This document shows, piece by piece, positions 45,652-54,305 of a DNA stretch of 64,000 nucleotides (within the stretch, counting starts at the first letter, position 1; each line of letters opens with the position of its first letter). The notes under the pieces are model-generated. The model was not told where the DNA came from. It made no database searches and saw nothing but the letters and a program-made list of their open reading frames with translations. A program made the translations under genes and the position numbers. The DNA is from an uncultured Synechococcus sp. (GTDB lineage Bacteria > Cyanobacteriota > Cyanobacteriia > Phormidesmidales > Phormidesmidaceae): the NCBI GenBank assembly GCA_937911865.1, contig CALDSK010000307.1, positions 1 to 64,000 of the forward strand, read 5' to 3'.

Positions 45652-46317
45652 ATGAGTAGTGCTCCCAATGGCCCCTCCTATAGAAGGCTTTTAGATGTTG
45701 TCGTCTTCATCGAAAACGCGCGTAGTAAGGGCATATCCGATATACTGATTGCCAAAGTTTTGGCTGATGCTGGCTGGCCTCAGCACGATATTGATCAAGC
45801 GTTTATCGAAGTCTACAGACGACTGATCGATAACCACGTACCTCAGCCATTATTTGGAATCAGCGAGACAGAAGAAAAGCTCTCCTACCTGTTCTCATTC
45901 ATCCTGTTAATTATTTGGACGCAAGCAGTAGGCCAGTGGGGATTCATCATCATAGACCAGATAGTAGTTGACGAGACTCAGGCTGACAATAGCGATACGT
46001 ATGGCACCATTGCTTTTTGTGTTGCTCGTCTACTAGTTGCTTATCCTTTCTATCTCTTTACGCTGCGTAATATCGACAAAAGCACTAAACGCTATGGAAG
46101 AATACCGTTTCCCACGCTGCGTAGAAGGTTAGGCCATTTGACACAGCTCGTAATGATACTGGGCTTTGCGGGTGGTCTAGTGATGCTAATTACGCTGCTT
46201 TTACAGCAAGCCATCACCGTTGCATTCTTATTGAAAGCTGTTGTTTCACTGCTAATAGGAATTGACGTTTATCGATACTCTTTAAAGTTACTTAAGAACG
46301 CTGACTTTAAAAAATAA
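45652..46317 (+). CDS. Membrane protein with DUF5671-like helices
   Basis: 221 residues. An N-terminal soluble helix-turn-helix-like segment (GISDILIAKVLADAGWPQHDIDQAF) is followed by four transmembrane helices (about 80-215). The arrangement of a short helical domain plus four helices is that of DUF5671 proteins of unknown function; the assignment is tentative. The glutaminase start is about 12 bp (TTG) to 39 bp (ATG) after the stop, so the two genes are probably co-transcribed. Confidence 0.6.
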   Translation: MSSAPNGPSYRRLLDVVVFIENARSKGISDILIAKVLADAGWPQHDIDQAFIEVYRRLIDNHVPQPLFGISETEEKLSYLFSFILLIIWTQAVGQWGFIIIDQIVVDETQADNSDTYGTIAFCVARLLVAYPFYLFTLRNIDKSTKRYGRIPFPTLRRRLGHLTQLVMILGFAGGLVMLITLLLQQAITVAFLLKAVVSLLIGIDVYRYSLKLLKNADFKK

Positions 46318-46329
46318 ATCTAAAGGAAA

Positions 46330-47412
46330 TTGCATCGCAAGAATACTGTGTTAGCGATGCCTACAGAGCTAAGTAGCGAACGCCATAGAGGCACAAATCA
46401 GATAGAGTATCGCTATGGGGTTTTTCCTCTAAAGGTATTTCCAAGCGTTTTTATGGCATCTTTGCAGCACTTTTTAGACACGCTCTATGACCGCTACCGC
46501 AATGTAAGCGATGGACACCTAGCCAGCTATATTCCCGAGCTGACAAAAGCAGATAAAGATTGGTTTGGCATCAGTGTGGTGACAACGGATGGGCAAATTT
46601 TCGAGGTCGGCGACGTTGGCCAATCGTTCACTATTCAGTCTGTTTCTAAGGTATTTGCCTACGGATTAGCTCTAGAAGATCGAGGCAGAGCGGAACTATT
46701 AGACAAAGTGGGCGTAGAGCCGACGGGCGATCCGTTTAATTCGCTGATTCGGCTAGACGAAGACTCGAAGCGACCGTTTAATCCCATGATTAATGCAGGC
46801 GCGATCGCAACAACTAGCCTAATCAACGGAGCCGACCCAACCGATAAACTCAACCGACTGCTAGCAATGTTTGAACGGTATCTCGACCACGATGTTGTGA
46901 TTGATATGCCCACGTTTATGTCAGAGCGTTCTACAGGCCATCGAAACCGAGCAATGGCGCATCTGATGCTCAACTTTGACATGATTGAGCAAGATATTTA
47001 CTCGGCGCTAGATCTCTACTTTCAGCAGTGTTCAGTGATGGTGAACTGTCAGGACCTAGCGATGATGGCAGCAACACTCGCAAACCAGGGGCAGCAGCCA
47101 GTGACCAAGCGGCAAGCGCTAGAAGGTGACTACGTACGCGATTTGCTAAGCGTAATGTACACCTGCGGAATGTACAACCGAGCCGGTGAATGGGCCTACC
47201 GGGTGGGCATTCCGGCTAAGAGCGGCGTATCAGGTGGCATTATTGCAGTCGTGCCCGGAAGAGCAGGGATTGCGACATTTTCACCGCTAATCGACAAAAA
47301 CGGCAACAGCGTACGCGGGCTAAAAGTGTTTGAAGCGCTCAGCCAGGAGTATGGGCTGCACCTGTTCGATCTGTCGATGGGACGCTGCGTGTTTAGTCAG
47401 GCCCTAGAGTAA
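46330..47412 (+). CDS. glsA: Glutaminase
   Basis: About 350-360 residues, longer at the N-terminus than typical bacterial glutaminases (about 310). It hydrolyses glutamine to glutamate and ammonia. The beta-lactamase-like SxxK motif is SVSK (codons 46639-46650), and the active-site block PFNPMINAGAIATTSL follows, with KSGVSGGIIAVVPG near the C-terminus. The start is uncertain: TTG at 46330, GTG at 46348 or ATG at 46357; AAAGGAA at 46322 is too close to TTG and rather far from the others. Confidence 0.92.
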   Translation: MHRKNTVLAMPTELSSERHRGTNQIEYRYGVFPLKVFPSVFMASLQHFLDTLYDRYRNVSDGHLASYIPELTKADKDWFGISVVTTDGQIFEVGDVGQSFTIQSVSKVFAYGLALEDRGRAELLDKVGVEPTGDPFNSLIRLDEDSKRPFNPMINAGAIATTSLINGADPTDKLNRLLAMFERYLDHDVVIDMPTFMSERSTGHRNRAMAHLMLNFDMIEQDIYSALDLYFQQCSVMVNCQDLAMMAATLANQGQQPVTKRQALEGDYVRDLLSVMYTCGMYNRAGEWAYRVGIPAKSGVSGGIIAVVPGRAGIATFSPLIDKNGNSVRGLKVFEALSQEYGLHLFDLSMGRCVFSQALE

Positions 47413-47445
47413 AGTGTGCAATTAATGCAGTGAACGGTTCGGCTA

Positions 47446-48279
47446 TCAGCGCTCAGGATTAAAAAATTCGAGTAGTGTATCTATGACCTCGCTACTACTG
47501 TTATCTAGCAGCATAACGTGGCCAGAGTTGTTGAAATAAGCAGTCTGTATAGGGTGCTGAATGCGCTGCTGCATTATAGGGAGAACAACAGGGGGAATGA
47601 CAGCGTCATGTTGGCTGTGGATGCCCAGAATAGGACAGCGAACCTTGGTCAGTTGCCGTTGAGCACTGTGACCGGTACGCCAAAGGGCACCGAGAGCATG
47701 AGAATGAAAGAAACTATAGCCAGGCAGATAAAAGGGCTCTGCATGAGGAGCCTCAAGCGTGAAAGGCAGCCAGCTGAGCAGTGGGATAAGCAGCTCGGCT
47801 TTTTTGGCCAAGCGCAGTGCAGGAGAGATAACAGCGCAGCGCTCTAGACGACCTTCTGCAGCCATGATAAGCGCGATCGCACCTCCCATAGAAAAGCCCA
47901 TCATACTGACATAGCGATAGTGTTGCTTTGCCCTGGCAATCTCTTGACGAGCCGCGCTGAGCAAGTCATCTTCGCGGAGTTTGGCAAAGGCCTTAGTTTG
48001 TTCAGCGGGCTCCTTGTAGCCATGGCCAGGCAGTAAGGGCGCAAAGGCAGCCACATTTATCTGAGGTAGCGCATTCACAGCAGGCGCGACCTCGTAAGGA
48101 GTCCCCGTAAAGCCATGAACGCAGATTACAGCAGTGTCTGTATGAGTAGAAGGCTTTTTCCATAGAGGAACAGCTTCAGGCAGAAGCTGTTTCTGGTGAT
48201 CTGAGCAGAGGGGCTGAAAGGCAGAATAATAGGGCTGCATAGACCAAGACTGCACAGGCCAAGACTGCATAGACTGCAT
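47446..48279 (-). CDS. Alpha/beta hydrolase (monoglyceride-lipase/carboxylesterase type)
   Basis: Up to 277 residues. Oxyanion-loop HGFTGTPYE, nucleophile Ser in MMGFSMGGAIAL, Asp in HSQHDAVIPP and His in NSGHVMLL complete the triad. No signal peptide. Such enzymes split mono-acylglycerols or small esters. Three in-frame ATGs (48279, 48270, 48240) all lie within a short repeat that encodes MQSMQSWPVQSWSMQ, so the true start is uncertain; 48240 would remove the repeat altogether. The gene converges on glsA. Confidence 0.88.
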   Translation of the reverse strand: MQSMQSWPVQSWSMQPYYSAFQPLCSDHQKQLLPEAVPLWKKPSTHTDTAVICVHGFTGTPYEVAPAVNALPQINVAAFAPLLPGHGYKEPAEQTKAFAKLREDDLLSAARQEIARAKQHYRYVSMMGFSMGGAIALIMAAEGRLERCAVISPALRLAKKAELLIPLLSWLPFTLEAPHAEPFYLPGYSFFHSHALGALWRTGHSAQRQLTKVRCPILGIHSQHDAVIPPVVLPIMQQRIQHPIQTAYFNNSGHVMLLDNSSSEVIDTLLEFFNPER

Positions 48280-48295
48280 AGGCCAAGACTGTGCA
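48235..48295. repeat. CCAAGACTGCA-type repeats at the hydrolase start
   Basis: CCAAGACTGCAC, CCAAGACTGCAT and CCAAGACTGTGC are spread over about 60 bp with a partial extra GACTGCATA. It creates alternative start codons for the hydrolase. Confidence 0.8.
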
Positions 48296-48331
48296 GATAA
48301 AAATTAAAGCACTAATGCCATGATACGTTCC

Positions 48332-48392
48332 CAGAGGAGTGGCACACAGAGGAATGGCACACAGAGGAGTAGCAATTGGAGGAGTGGCAAGA
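48332..48392. repeat. 15-bp tandem repeat array, four units
   Basis: CAGAGGAGTGGCACA (48332), CAGAGGAATGGCACA (48347), CAGAGGAGTAGCAATTG (48362, two bases longer) and GAGGAGTGGCAAGA (48379). It lies 18 bp beyond the dioxygenase stop. Confidence 0.88.
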
Positions 48393-48410
48393 AATATCGA
48401 TCGATCTAGG

Positions 48411-50174
48411 CTAGGCGATCTTCCGCCATGGCTGGAAGCCGTTAGTCAGACCGTACAAAGCTGGCGAAAGCGCAGGATAGTGACGGCGAAGAACGGTTAG
48501 AAAGCTATTTTCCTCTATCCAGTCCAGCCCAAACTGGGTGTAGATTTCTGCTCGATAGTCTTCCGTAAAAAAGCGATCGCTCTTTAGCCGCCTAGAAGCC
48601 ATCAAGATAAAGACCCTAAATGCCGTATCGCTAAACCCAAATCCTTCAGGCAACTCCTCAGCAAACAGCCCAATCATCAAATCAACACTGTCAATGTCAT
48701 TGTTGTAAACCTCACGTAGCTCCTTCGCCCACTGCGGATTTCCAGTAAGCTCCTCAAAAGAAGACACGCGCTCTTTTCCAACAATCTCACGGAAGCGGTT
48801 GTAGCGAGGCACACCGCGCTCACGGTCTCTTAGAATATCGACAGCAGCCAGATCAAAAGCGTCTGTAGCCCCATCTTTCATCAGCGCCCGCAGAAAATTA
48901 GGATAGTTGTGCAGCGTAATCGCGCCAGGATATTGAATACCAAATGAGTACAAAGAATCTTCTACAGGCAAAGACTGCATCGCAGAGCGAGCACGCTTAC
49001 CAAACACATCTGGAAACGCTTTAGTGACCAAATGTTCACCGCTACGATGCGCATAAAAATTTATCTCGTCAGGAATCAGTGGATGCATTCTATACACCGA
49101 AACAAACTCTTCCGTTAAATAGTAGGGAGCCGCATGATGATCGGTTGCGGAGCCCACAATACCACTCAGCAGCTCATCTTCACCAATATGCCCGACAACC
49201 TTTTTCACACCTCTACCCAACAGCCCCCACCAGTTTGCATTCATAGCAATTTGGGTCGTCGGATTCGGCAAAATAGCTGGCGTCCACTCTACCGTATGAA
49301 TCTTGGCGAGCAGCGCTGCTGTAATCAGTCTAGCCTTGTCAAACAGCTGAGAGTCATCCCAGCTAGGATAGCGCTGCTGCAAGCGAGCGCAGATCGTATT
49401 GTGCTCCTTGATAAAAAGCGTATGCAGCATACTCAGGCCAATCCACCAGCCGCCTGCCGAGCCTGGAAACCCAACGAGATCAATCCCCTGTGCCTCATCC
49501 AATGGCAAAAATCCATCTTCACCTATCAGCATTTTGCCGCTTTGATGCGTCCGCAGCCGCTCTAGCGTCTCCTCATCGCTGCCATACAACTGCGAAGCGT
49601 CCCACCAGTGCGTTACCTTGTTGATAAAGGTAGCAGGGCGCTTGTTGTCATCCGTGCGAGAAGGATCTTTGAGCGTTTTCTCCACCTTCAGCGGCGGCGC
49701 GTCAGGCTGTTCTGGTTGAGTTTGAGCCGGTGGAATCGAAATATGCTCGCCCGGCTGATTGTCGCCATGAGTAAACCAGTCGTGAGTTTGAAACTGAATC
49801 CACGAGGCAGCATGGAGATTAAGAATAGTAGCTGGAATAAAGCGATCGCGCTTAAGCAAAACGCTGCTAACTAAGCGAGGGTTAGGCTTCAGTAAATTTT
49901 TCTCATCAACATTAGACTCTGCTAGCGGGCTATTGCGACCAAAACGAGTACCGGCCATACCCATTTCTGGCTGACTCAGGTCATTAAAACTGCCGTCAGC
50001 CATGCGAGCAACAAAGTGCCGACCGTCAGAACTGGGCTGAGGTTTGGGCAGCGCCTCTTTATCTAAAAGATGAGACGTATCGCGCAGGTTTTTCTCACGC
50101 AGCGTATTGCGAAATTGCACCAGCTGAAGCAGAGCCAGCGGAGTGGGTAGCTTGTGCCAGGGAATTTTAAACAT
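48411..50174 (-). CDS. Haem peroxidase-family alpha-dioxygenase-like protein
   Basis: 587 residues. It belongs to the animal-haem-peroxidase/cyclooxygenase superfamily and looks closest to fatty-acid alpha-dioxygenases: distal His131 in FQTHDWF, the block WWDASQLYGSDEETL, HTVEWTPAILPN, and VYRMHPLIPD, in which Tyr361 and proximal His364 are the catalytic tyrosyl-radical residue and haem ligand. Such enzymes add oxygen to fatty acids to give 2-hydroperoxides and then shortened aldehydes. No signal peptide. GAGAGG lies about 5 bp before ATG 50174. The P450-like gene ends 66 bp upstream on the same strand. Confidence 0.88.
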   Translation of the reverse strand: MFKIPWHKLPTPLALLQLVQFRNTLREKNLRDTSHLLDKEALPKPQPSSDGRHFVARMADGSFNDLSQPEMGMAGTRFGRNSPLAESNVDEKNLLKPNPRLVSSVLLKRDRFIPATILNLHAASWIQFQTHDWFTHGDNQPGEHISIPPAQTQPEQPDAPPLKVEKTLKDPSRTDDNKRPATFINKVTHWWDASQLYGSDEETLERLRTHQSGKMLIGEDGFLPLDEAQGIDLVGFPGSAGGWWIGLSMLHTLFIKEHNTICARLQQRYPSWDDSQLFDKARLITAALLAKIHTVEWTPAILPNPTTQIAMNANWWGLLGRGVKKVVGHIGEDELLSGIVGSATDHHAAPYYLTEEFVSVYRMHPLIPDEINFYAHRSGEHLVTKAFPDVFGKRARSAMQSLPVEDSLYSFGIQYPGAITLHNYPNFLRALMKDGATDAFDLAAVDILRDRERGVPRYNRFREIVGKERVSSFEELTGNPQWAKELREVYNNDIDSVDLMIGLFAEELPEGFGFSDTAFRVFILMASRRLKSDRFFTEDYRAEIYTQFGLDWIEENSFLTVLRRHYPALSPALYGLTNGFQPWRKIA

Positions 50175-50240
50175 ACTAACCTCTCTCGTTAAGTCTTTTT
50201 ATTACTAGAGTTTGTCAATCAAGAGCTATGCACTCACCCT

Positions 50241-51149
50241 CTATTCGTCTCTAAGCGCTTGTTGTAAGTCCTGCATAAAACTCATAAAAAAGTCTTTAAA
50301 GACGCAGGCTCGCTCTGAGGTTCCAGTACCAAAGGTAAACCAAATATTCTTAGTCTCAGCAGCAGCTTCAGCAATCTTGAAAATAATCACAGTCTCCCCT
50401 GGCGTAATAGGAGAATCCAGCAGTCCATCAAAGGTTGAAGATCTCACCGCAATTCTGGGTGTTTGAGTAGTAGGCGCATATTCTGTAAAAATATCTTCAA
50501 TCGGTCTCTCTAAATTCTGATACAAGACTTTGAGCGAGCCTACAGTAGACTGCACAACCTCTCCAATGTTATGCCCTATATCTAAAACGTGAACGTCTTT
50601 GGGCAGCGCATGTTCACAGTAGTTCATAATCTTAGTCTGAGACTGAACGCCCTTCTCATACTGTGGGGGAACGACCGCTTCAGTCAATTCTTGAACGGTA
50701 TGTTTAGCAGCCTCTACAATCCCAGCAGGGACAGGAGTTCCAAAGAATCTCTTATTGACGATCTGCACCATTTCGTTGGCCAACACGTCGTCTGCGGCAT
50801 TGGTTTTAAGCAAATGAGCAACTCTTTGTACGTCGCTTTGGCTGTAGCCCTCAGCAGTCTTTTCTTCAAGATAGGTTCTTCTGGCCACATAGCTCGGCTC
50901 AAACGTAGGTTCAAAAGGACAAAACCAAAGATCGCGCGCTTGATCATAAAATTTAGTCGAGCGAAAGTAGAGACGAACCCACAGCGGCAAGTCTTTCGTC
51001 GGATAAGCATGTAGCCTATCAACATCTCCAGAAGCTTCAATCTGCCTAATTTGGTCTGGATTGGAAACAGTAACCAGATCTAGCAAGAAAGGGACTTTCA
51101 CTCTAGAAGGTGGAGATTCGGACTTTCTTTGAGAAGTAGTATTCACCAT
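50241..51149 (-). CDS. Cytochrome P450-like protein, short and divergent
   Basis: 302 residues, about 100 less than usual P450s. The C-terminal IWFTFGTGTSERACVFKDFF resembles the P450 haem loop FxxGxxxCxG, with candidate ligand Cys282, followed by an L-helix-like segment. The preceding FDGLLDSPITPGETVIIFKIAEA resembles the beta-region before the meander. The N-terminal LVTVSNPDQIRQIEASG resembles a P450 A-helix region. A canonical ExxR pair is not evident, and the usual meander is missing. P450 domains fused or adjacent to dioxygenases rearrange hydroperoxides, so a partner role for the gene at 48411 is inferred. An alternative is an unrelated family with a chance Cys motif. Confidence 0.5.
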   Translation of the reverse strand: MVNTTSQRKSESPPSRVKVPFLLDLVTVSNPDQIRQIEASGDVDRLHAYPTKDLPLWVRLYFRSTKFYDQARDLWFCPFEPTFEPSYVARRTYLEEKTAEGYSQSDVQRVAHLLKTNAADDVLANEMVQIVNKRFFGTPVPAGIVEAAKHTVQELTEAVVPPQYEKGVQSQTKIMNYCEHALPKDVHVLDIGHNIGEVVQSTVGSLKVLYQNLERPIEDIFTEYAPTTQTPRIAVRSSTFDGLLDSPITPGETVIIFKIAEAAAETKNIWFTFGTGTSERACVFKDFFMSFMQDLQQALRDE

Positions 51150-51575
51150 GGGAAGCTTTTTCGTGATGGTGTGGCGCTTGCAGCACAGTCTGACAGATTG
51201 TGATTTGCCGGCAGGTATAGCAATGCACTTTTATGTTGTTGGCTTTGCGTTGTTGACTTTTCGCTGTTGGGAAAGGGCGGTGGCCTTTCGCTGTGCTCTT
51301 TCGCATTATTGTAGTAAGCAAAGTTTATTGTAGTCAGCAGTGCGGAAAGCTACAGTAGCAAATGTTAGCGAGTTCCTGCTCAATTTACAATCTCTTCGAA
51401 GTCAAAAACTTTTGACTCAGTTTGCCACCGCATCTCTGCGTCTGCTTCCTGTAATAGTTAAAGCTTTAATAAATTTCTCATCACAAGTCACTGCCCTACC
51501 TCAATCATTGACTACCCTTCAAATTAAAGATCAAGGTAAAAATTGATATTTAGAAGTTGATTGGAGGAAATGAGT

Positions 51576-52763
51576 ATGTTCGCGATTAAGGGAATTCAGC
51601 TGTTGATTACAACGGGCCTTAGCGTCGCAGCCCTCTCTAGTGGGAATGCTCAAGCCTTCACTTTCACTGAGATCGCCAACACCAACACATCGGACTTCAC
51701 AGATTTTCAGGCGACTGCTATTAACGATCTAGGCGAAGTCGCTTTTACCGCTGAAGCCGCCGGGCAGCTTGGCATCTTTCAAGGAGACGGCGGCGCGATT
51801 ACACCCCTGTTTCCTTCTAGTTTAGGGTTGAACACTGTTGAGGGCATTGACTTCAACAGTGCTGGCGTTGTCGCCTTTACTGAGAACAGTACTCCTGGCG
51901 TTTTCACCAGTGATGGCACAGTCTCTACACTCATCATCAACCCAGACACCGCGCTCGGCCAAATTGGTTTTCTTCCCGACGCCTTCTCAGCTCCTGACAT
52001 TAATGAATCGGGTGCCATTGCTGTCGTAGCGAATAACTTTGGCTCTGGTGAGCAAGCGCTCTATCTAACCGAAGCAGGCGTCGGTTCAACAATCGCCGAA
52101 GCTCCTGAATTTGACATCTTCAGATTTTCACTCAACAACAACAACGAAGTGACCTTCTTCGCCATCAGCGGTGCAGCGCCCGATGGAGATGCCATTTTTC
52201 TCAGTGAAGACGGTGGCGCGCCTACGCCATTGCCCGACCCGTTAGGCTTCGGTACTATCGAGGGCCCTACACTCAACGACGGTGGCACAGTTGCATATGA
52301 CACCCTGTTCGTAAATGATGAAGGCGCAGCTGTACAAGGCATCTTCATCCAGAACGGTGAAGAGGTAACACTCATAGCCGACAACACTGGTGATTTTAAC
52401 AGTTTAGACAGACCCGCCATCAACAATGCAGGCGAGCTGGTGTTTCTAGCCCAGCTAGAAACCGGTGAATCTGGACTGTTTTCAGGGTCAGATCCAGTGG
52501 GCGATCGCATTATTGCCACTGGTGACGACCTTTTTGGCGCGACCGTCACCGGATTAGACTTCACACAGCAGACTGGCTTAAACAACTCGGGGCAATTGAC
52601 CTTTAACGCCAGCTTTGCAGACGGCAGCATTGGCGTTTATCGCGCCGATCCAGAAGAGGGCAATCCACAACCTGTTCCTGAACCAACCGCAGTCTTAACA
52701 ACACTTGTCGTAGGCATTGTTGGACTTGCCAGCCAACAGCGCAGTCGCAACCCTCGCGCCTGA
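51576..52763 (+). CDS. Exported PEP-CTERM-tagged repeat protein
   Basis: 395 residues from ATG at 51576, chosen because GGAGGA at 51563-51568 is 7 bp upstream; TTG 51561 and ATG 51570 are in frame but overlap or abut that site. The signal peptide is IQLLITTGLSVAALSSGNAQA. The body has degenerate repeats of the pattern aINDLGEVAFTAEA / INESGAIAVVANN / LNNNNEVTFFAIS / NNAGELVFLAQLE, each about 45-50 residues and probably propeller-like. The end VPEPTAVLTTLVVGIVGLA then QQRSRN is the PEP-CTERM sorting signal (PEP, hydrophobic helix, basic tail). Such proteins are cut by an exosortase, not in this window. Confidence 0.9.
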   Translation: MFAIKGIQLLITTGLSVAALSSGNAQAFTFTEIANTNTSDFTDFQATAINDLGEVAFTAEAAGQLGIFQGDGGAITPLFPSSLGLNTVEGIDFNSAGVVAFTENSTPGVFTSDGTVSTLIINPDTALGQIGFLPDAFSAPDINESGAIAVVANNFGSGEQALYLTEAGVGSTIAEAPEFDIFRFSLNNNNEVTFFAISGAAPDGDAIFLSEDGGAPTPLPDPLGFGTIEGPTLNDGGTVAYDTLFVNDEGAAVQGIFIQNGEEVTLIADNTGDFNSLDRPAINNAGELVFLAQLETGESGLFSGSDPVGDRIIATGDDLFGATVTGLDFTQQTGLNNSGQLTFNASFADGSIGVYRADPEEGNPQPVPEPTAVLTTLVVGIVGLASQQRSRNPRA

Positions 52764-52768
52764 GCAAA

Positions 52769-54181
52769 CTACGGGACTAAAACAATATCGTGAGCACCTC
52801 TCACAACATCTAACCTGTAGCCCGTACGCTCTAAACGGGGTGACGCGCCTTTAACCACATTCCAGAATTCGACCGCACCCTCCTCGGGCATCGGTTCACG
52901 GTAATTGAAGACGACTACTGCGATCGCATTTCCAGAAGCATCAAAGGTTGCCTGTTCAGGCAAAAGCCCTTCAAATCCGTATTCTTCAATCGTATTCAAT
53001 TGACCAGTCAGCGGATCAAACTGTACCAAAGACAGAGAGCTATAGGGTTTACCACGCCATGCAGGAAGAAAGCGAGGTAAATAGGTCCGGCGCATATTGA
53101 CAGTCGCTAATAGCGAGTTATCTGGGCTCAGGGCAAACCCTTCTGGACTGAGCCCAACCTTCACTCTAGAAACCAATCTAAAAGGATCTTCAGCCTCAGG
53201 ATCGAATTCAAGTGCAATCATCTCTCCTGATGTGTTTAACAAATAGCTCAAAATAGAATCGCCATAGAGACCCCACTTAAGATCTGGCACCAACAAAAAG
53301 CGACCATCGCTAGTAAATCGGGGGTTGCTTAAATAATTTCCAACTACTAGCGGGTCGCCCATAGCATCAACAGAAACCGCGTCATCCGTTGATTGAACCC
53401 GGTAGAGCCCTACCTGGCGATTTTGCCCCTGCACAATAGCCATATACTGACCTGAAGGATGCCAGATAGCGGTCTGATTATCTTCGCGCATATCACCCGA
53501 CGCCGTACCCGACGCCGTACCCGATGCTGTTAGATCAGACTGCATGGAAATATAGGTACGCAATCCTAAGCGACCATCGGGCTGCAATTCTACAATCAGC
53601 AATTCCCTACCAGGTTCATCCAGATTAACCGCTAAAAACTCACCATTCGGGCTGATGCTAATGTGCTCTGGATTACGTCCAACATCAACTGATTCAACCA
53701 CTGTAGGTTGCGATCGCCTAGAAATATCAACAACAGTCAGCCGACTTCCTGCCGGCATTTGGTCAATGTCTTCTAGTTTGTTAATTCCGTCTTCAGGACG
53801 AGCGCGCGTTTCAACAACATAGGCTCGCTGACCGTCTGGAGAAACGGCAATCACCTGCGGCCACGACATCACCGAATTAGAGACTGGAACAGTAGCAACC
53901 GCGGGTTGCTCAGCATTCAACGCAAGCTCAACCAGCGTCAGTGTATCCTCAACCCCAGGGACACGATCAAGATTAGCATCGCCATAAGCAGTTGCCACCA
54001 TGTCAGCGTCAGAAGCTATCAGTAAGGCCTCCCCCGTAAACTGAACTGTTGAATTATCAAAAATTGGCGCAATCCTAACAGGTTCAATCAGCTGCAGCAG
54101 GCCGTATATTACCAGCGCACACAACAAACCTGCGCAGAAAAGCAGTCCGCGTCTCAACCACTTCGACTTTAAAATGCTCAT
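52769..54181 (-). CDS. Membrane-anchored beta-propeller (YncE/lactonase-like) protein
   Basis: 470 residues. One N-terminal helix (GLLFCAGLLCALVIYGLLQL) anchors the protein, with the rest outside. Blade motifs of a seven-bladed propeller recur: VIAVSPDGQRAYVVET, HISISPNGEFLAVNLD, QYMAIVQGQ, PRFTSDGRFLLVPD and FALSPDNSLLATVN. Residues near 220 carry a short TASG triplet from a 12-bp duplication. No catalytic signature is clear. It ends 5 bp from the PEP-CTERM gene (convergent) and is divergent from a LysR gene, which may regulate it. Confidence 0.78.
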   Translation of the reverse strand: MSILKSKWLRRGLLFCAGLLCALVIYGLLQLIEPVRIAPIFDNSTVQFTGEALLIASDADMVATAYGDANLDRVPGVEDTLTLVELALNAEQPAVATVPVSNSVMSWPQVIAVSPDGQRAYVVETRARPEDGINKLEDIDQMPAGSRLTVVDISRRSQPTVVESVDVGRNPEHISISPNGEFLAVNLDEPGRELLIVELQPDGRLGLRTYISMQSDLTASGTASGTASGDMREDNQTAIWHPSGQYMAIVQGQNRQVGLYRVQSTDDAVSVDAMGDPLVVGNYLSNPRFTSDGRFLLVPDLKWGLYGDSILSYLLNTSGEMIALEFDPEAEDPFRLVSRVKVGLSPEGFALSPDNSLLATVNMRRTYLPRFLPAWRGKPYSSLSLVQFDPLTGQLNTIEEYGFEGLLPEQATFDASGNAIAVVVFNYREPMPEEGAVEFWNVVKGASPRLERTGYRLDVVRGAHDIVLVP

Positions 54182-54272
54182 TTTCTCTACTCTGCAAGGG
54201 GGCGCTTATCGCCATTCCCCACCAGCCTATGCTGCGAGAAAAGTGTTGTCCAATTCATTTTTAGACTTAGAC

Positions 54273-54291
54273 TAATAACCTAAAGTTATTA
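54273..54291. promoter_or_regulatory. LysR-type operator candidate
   Basis: TAATAAC-CTAAA-GTTATTA is a perfect 7-bp dyad with a 5-bp centre that includes a T-N11-A core. It lies 14 bp before the LysR start (54306) and 91 bp before the divergent propeller start (54181), the usual place for autoregulation and target control. Confidence 0.6.
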
Positions 54292-54305
54292 ACAAAGCTA
54301 ACCTT

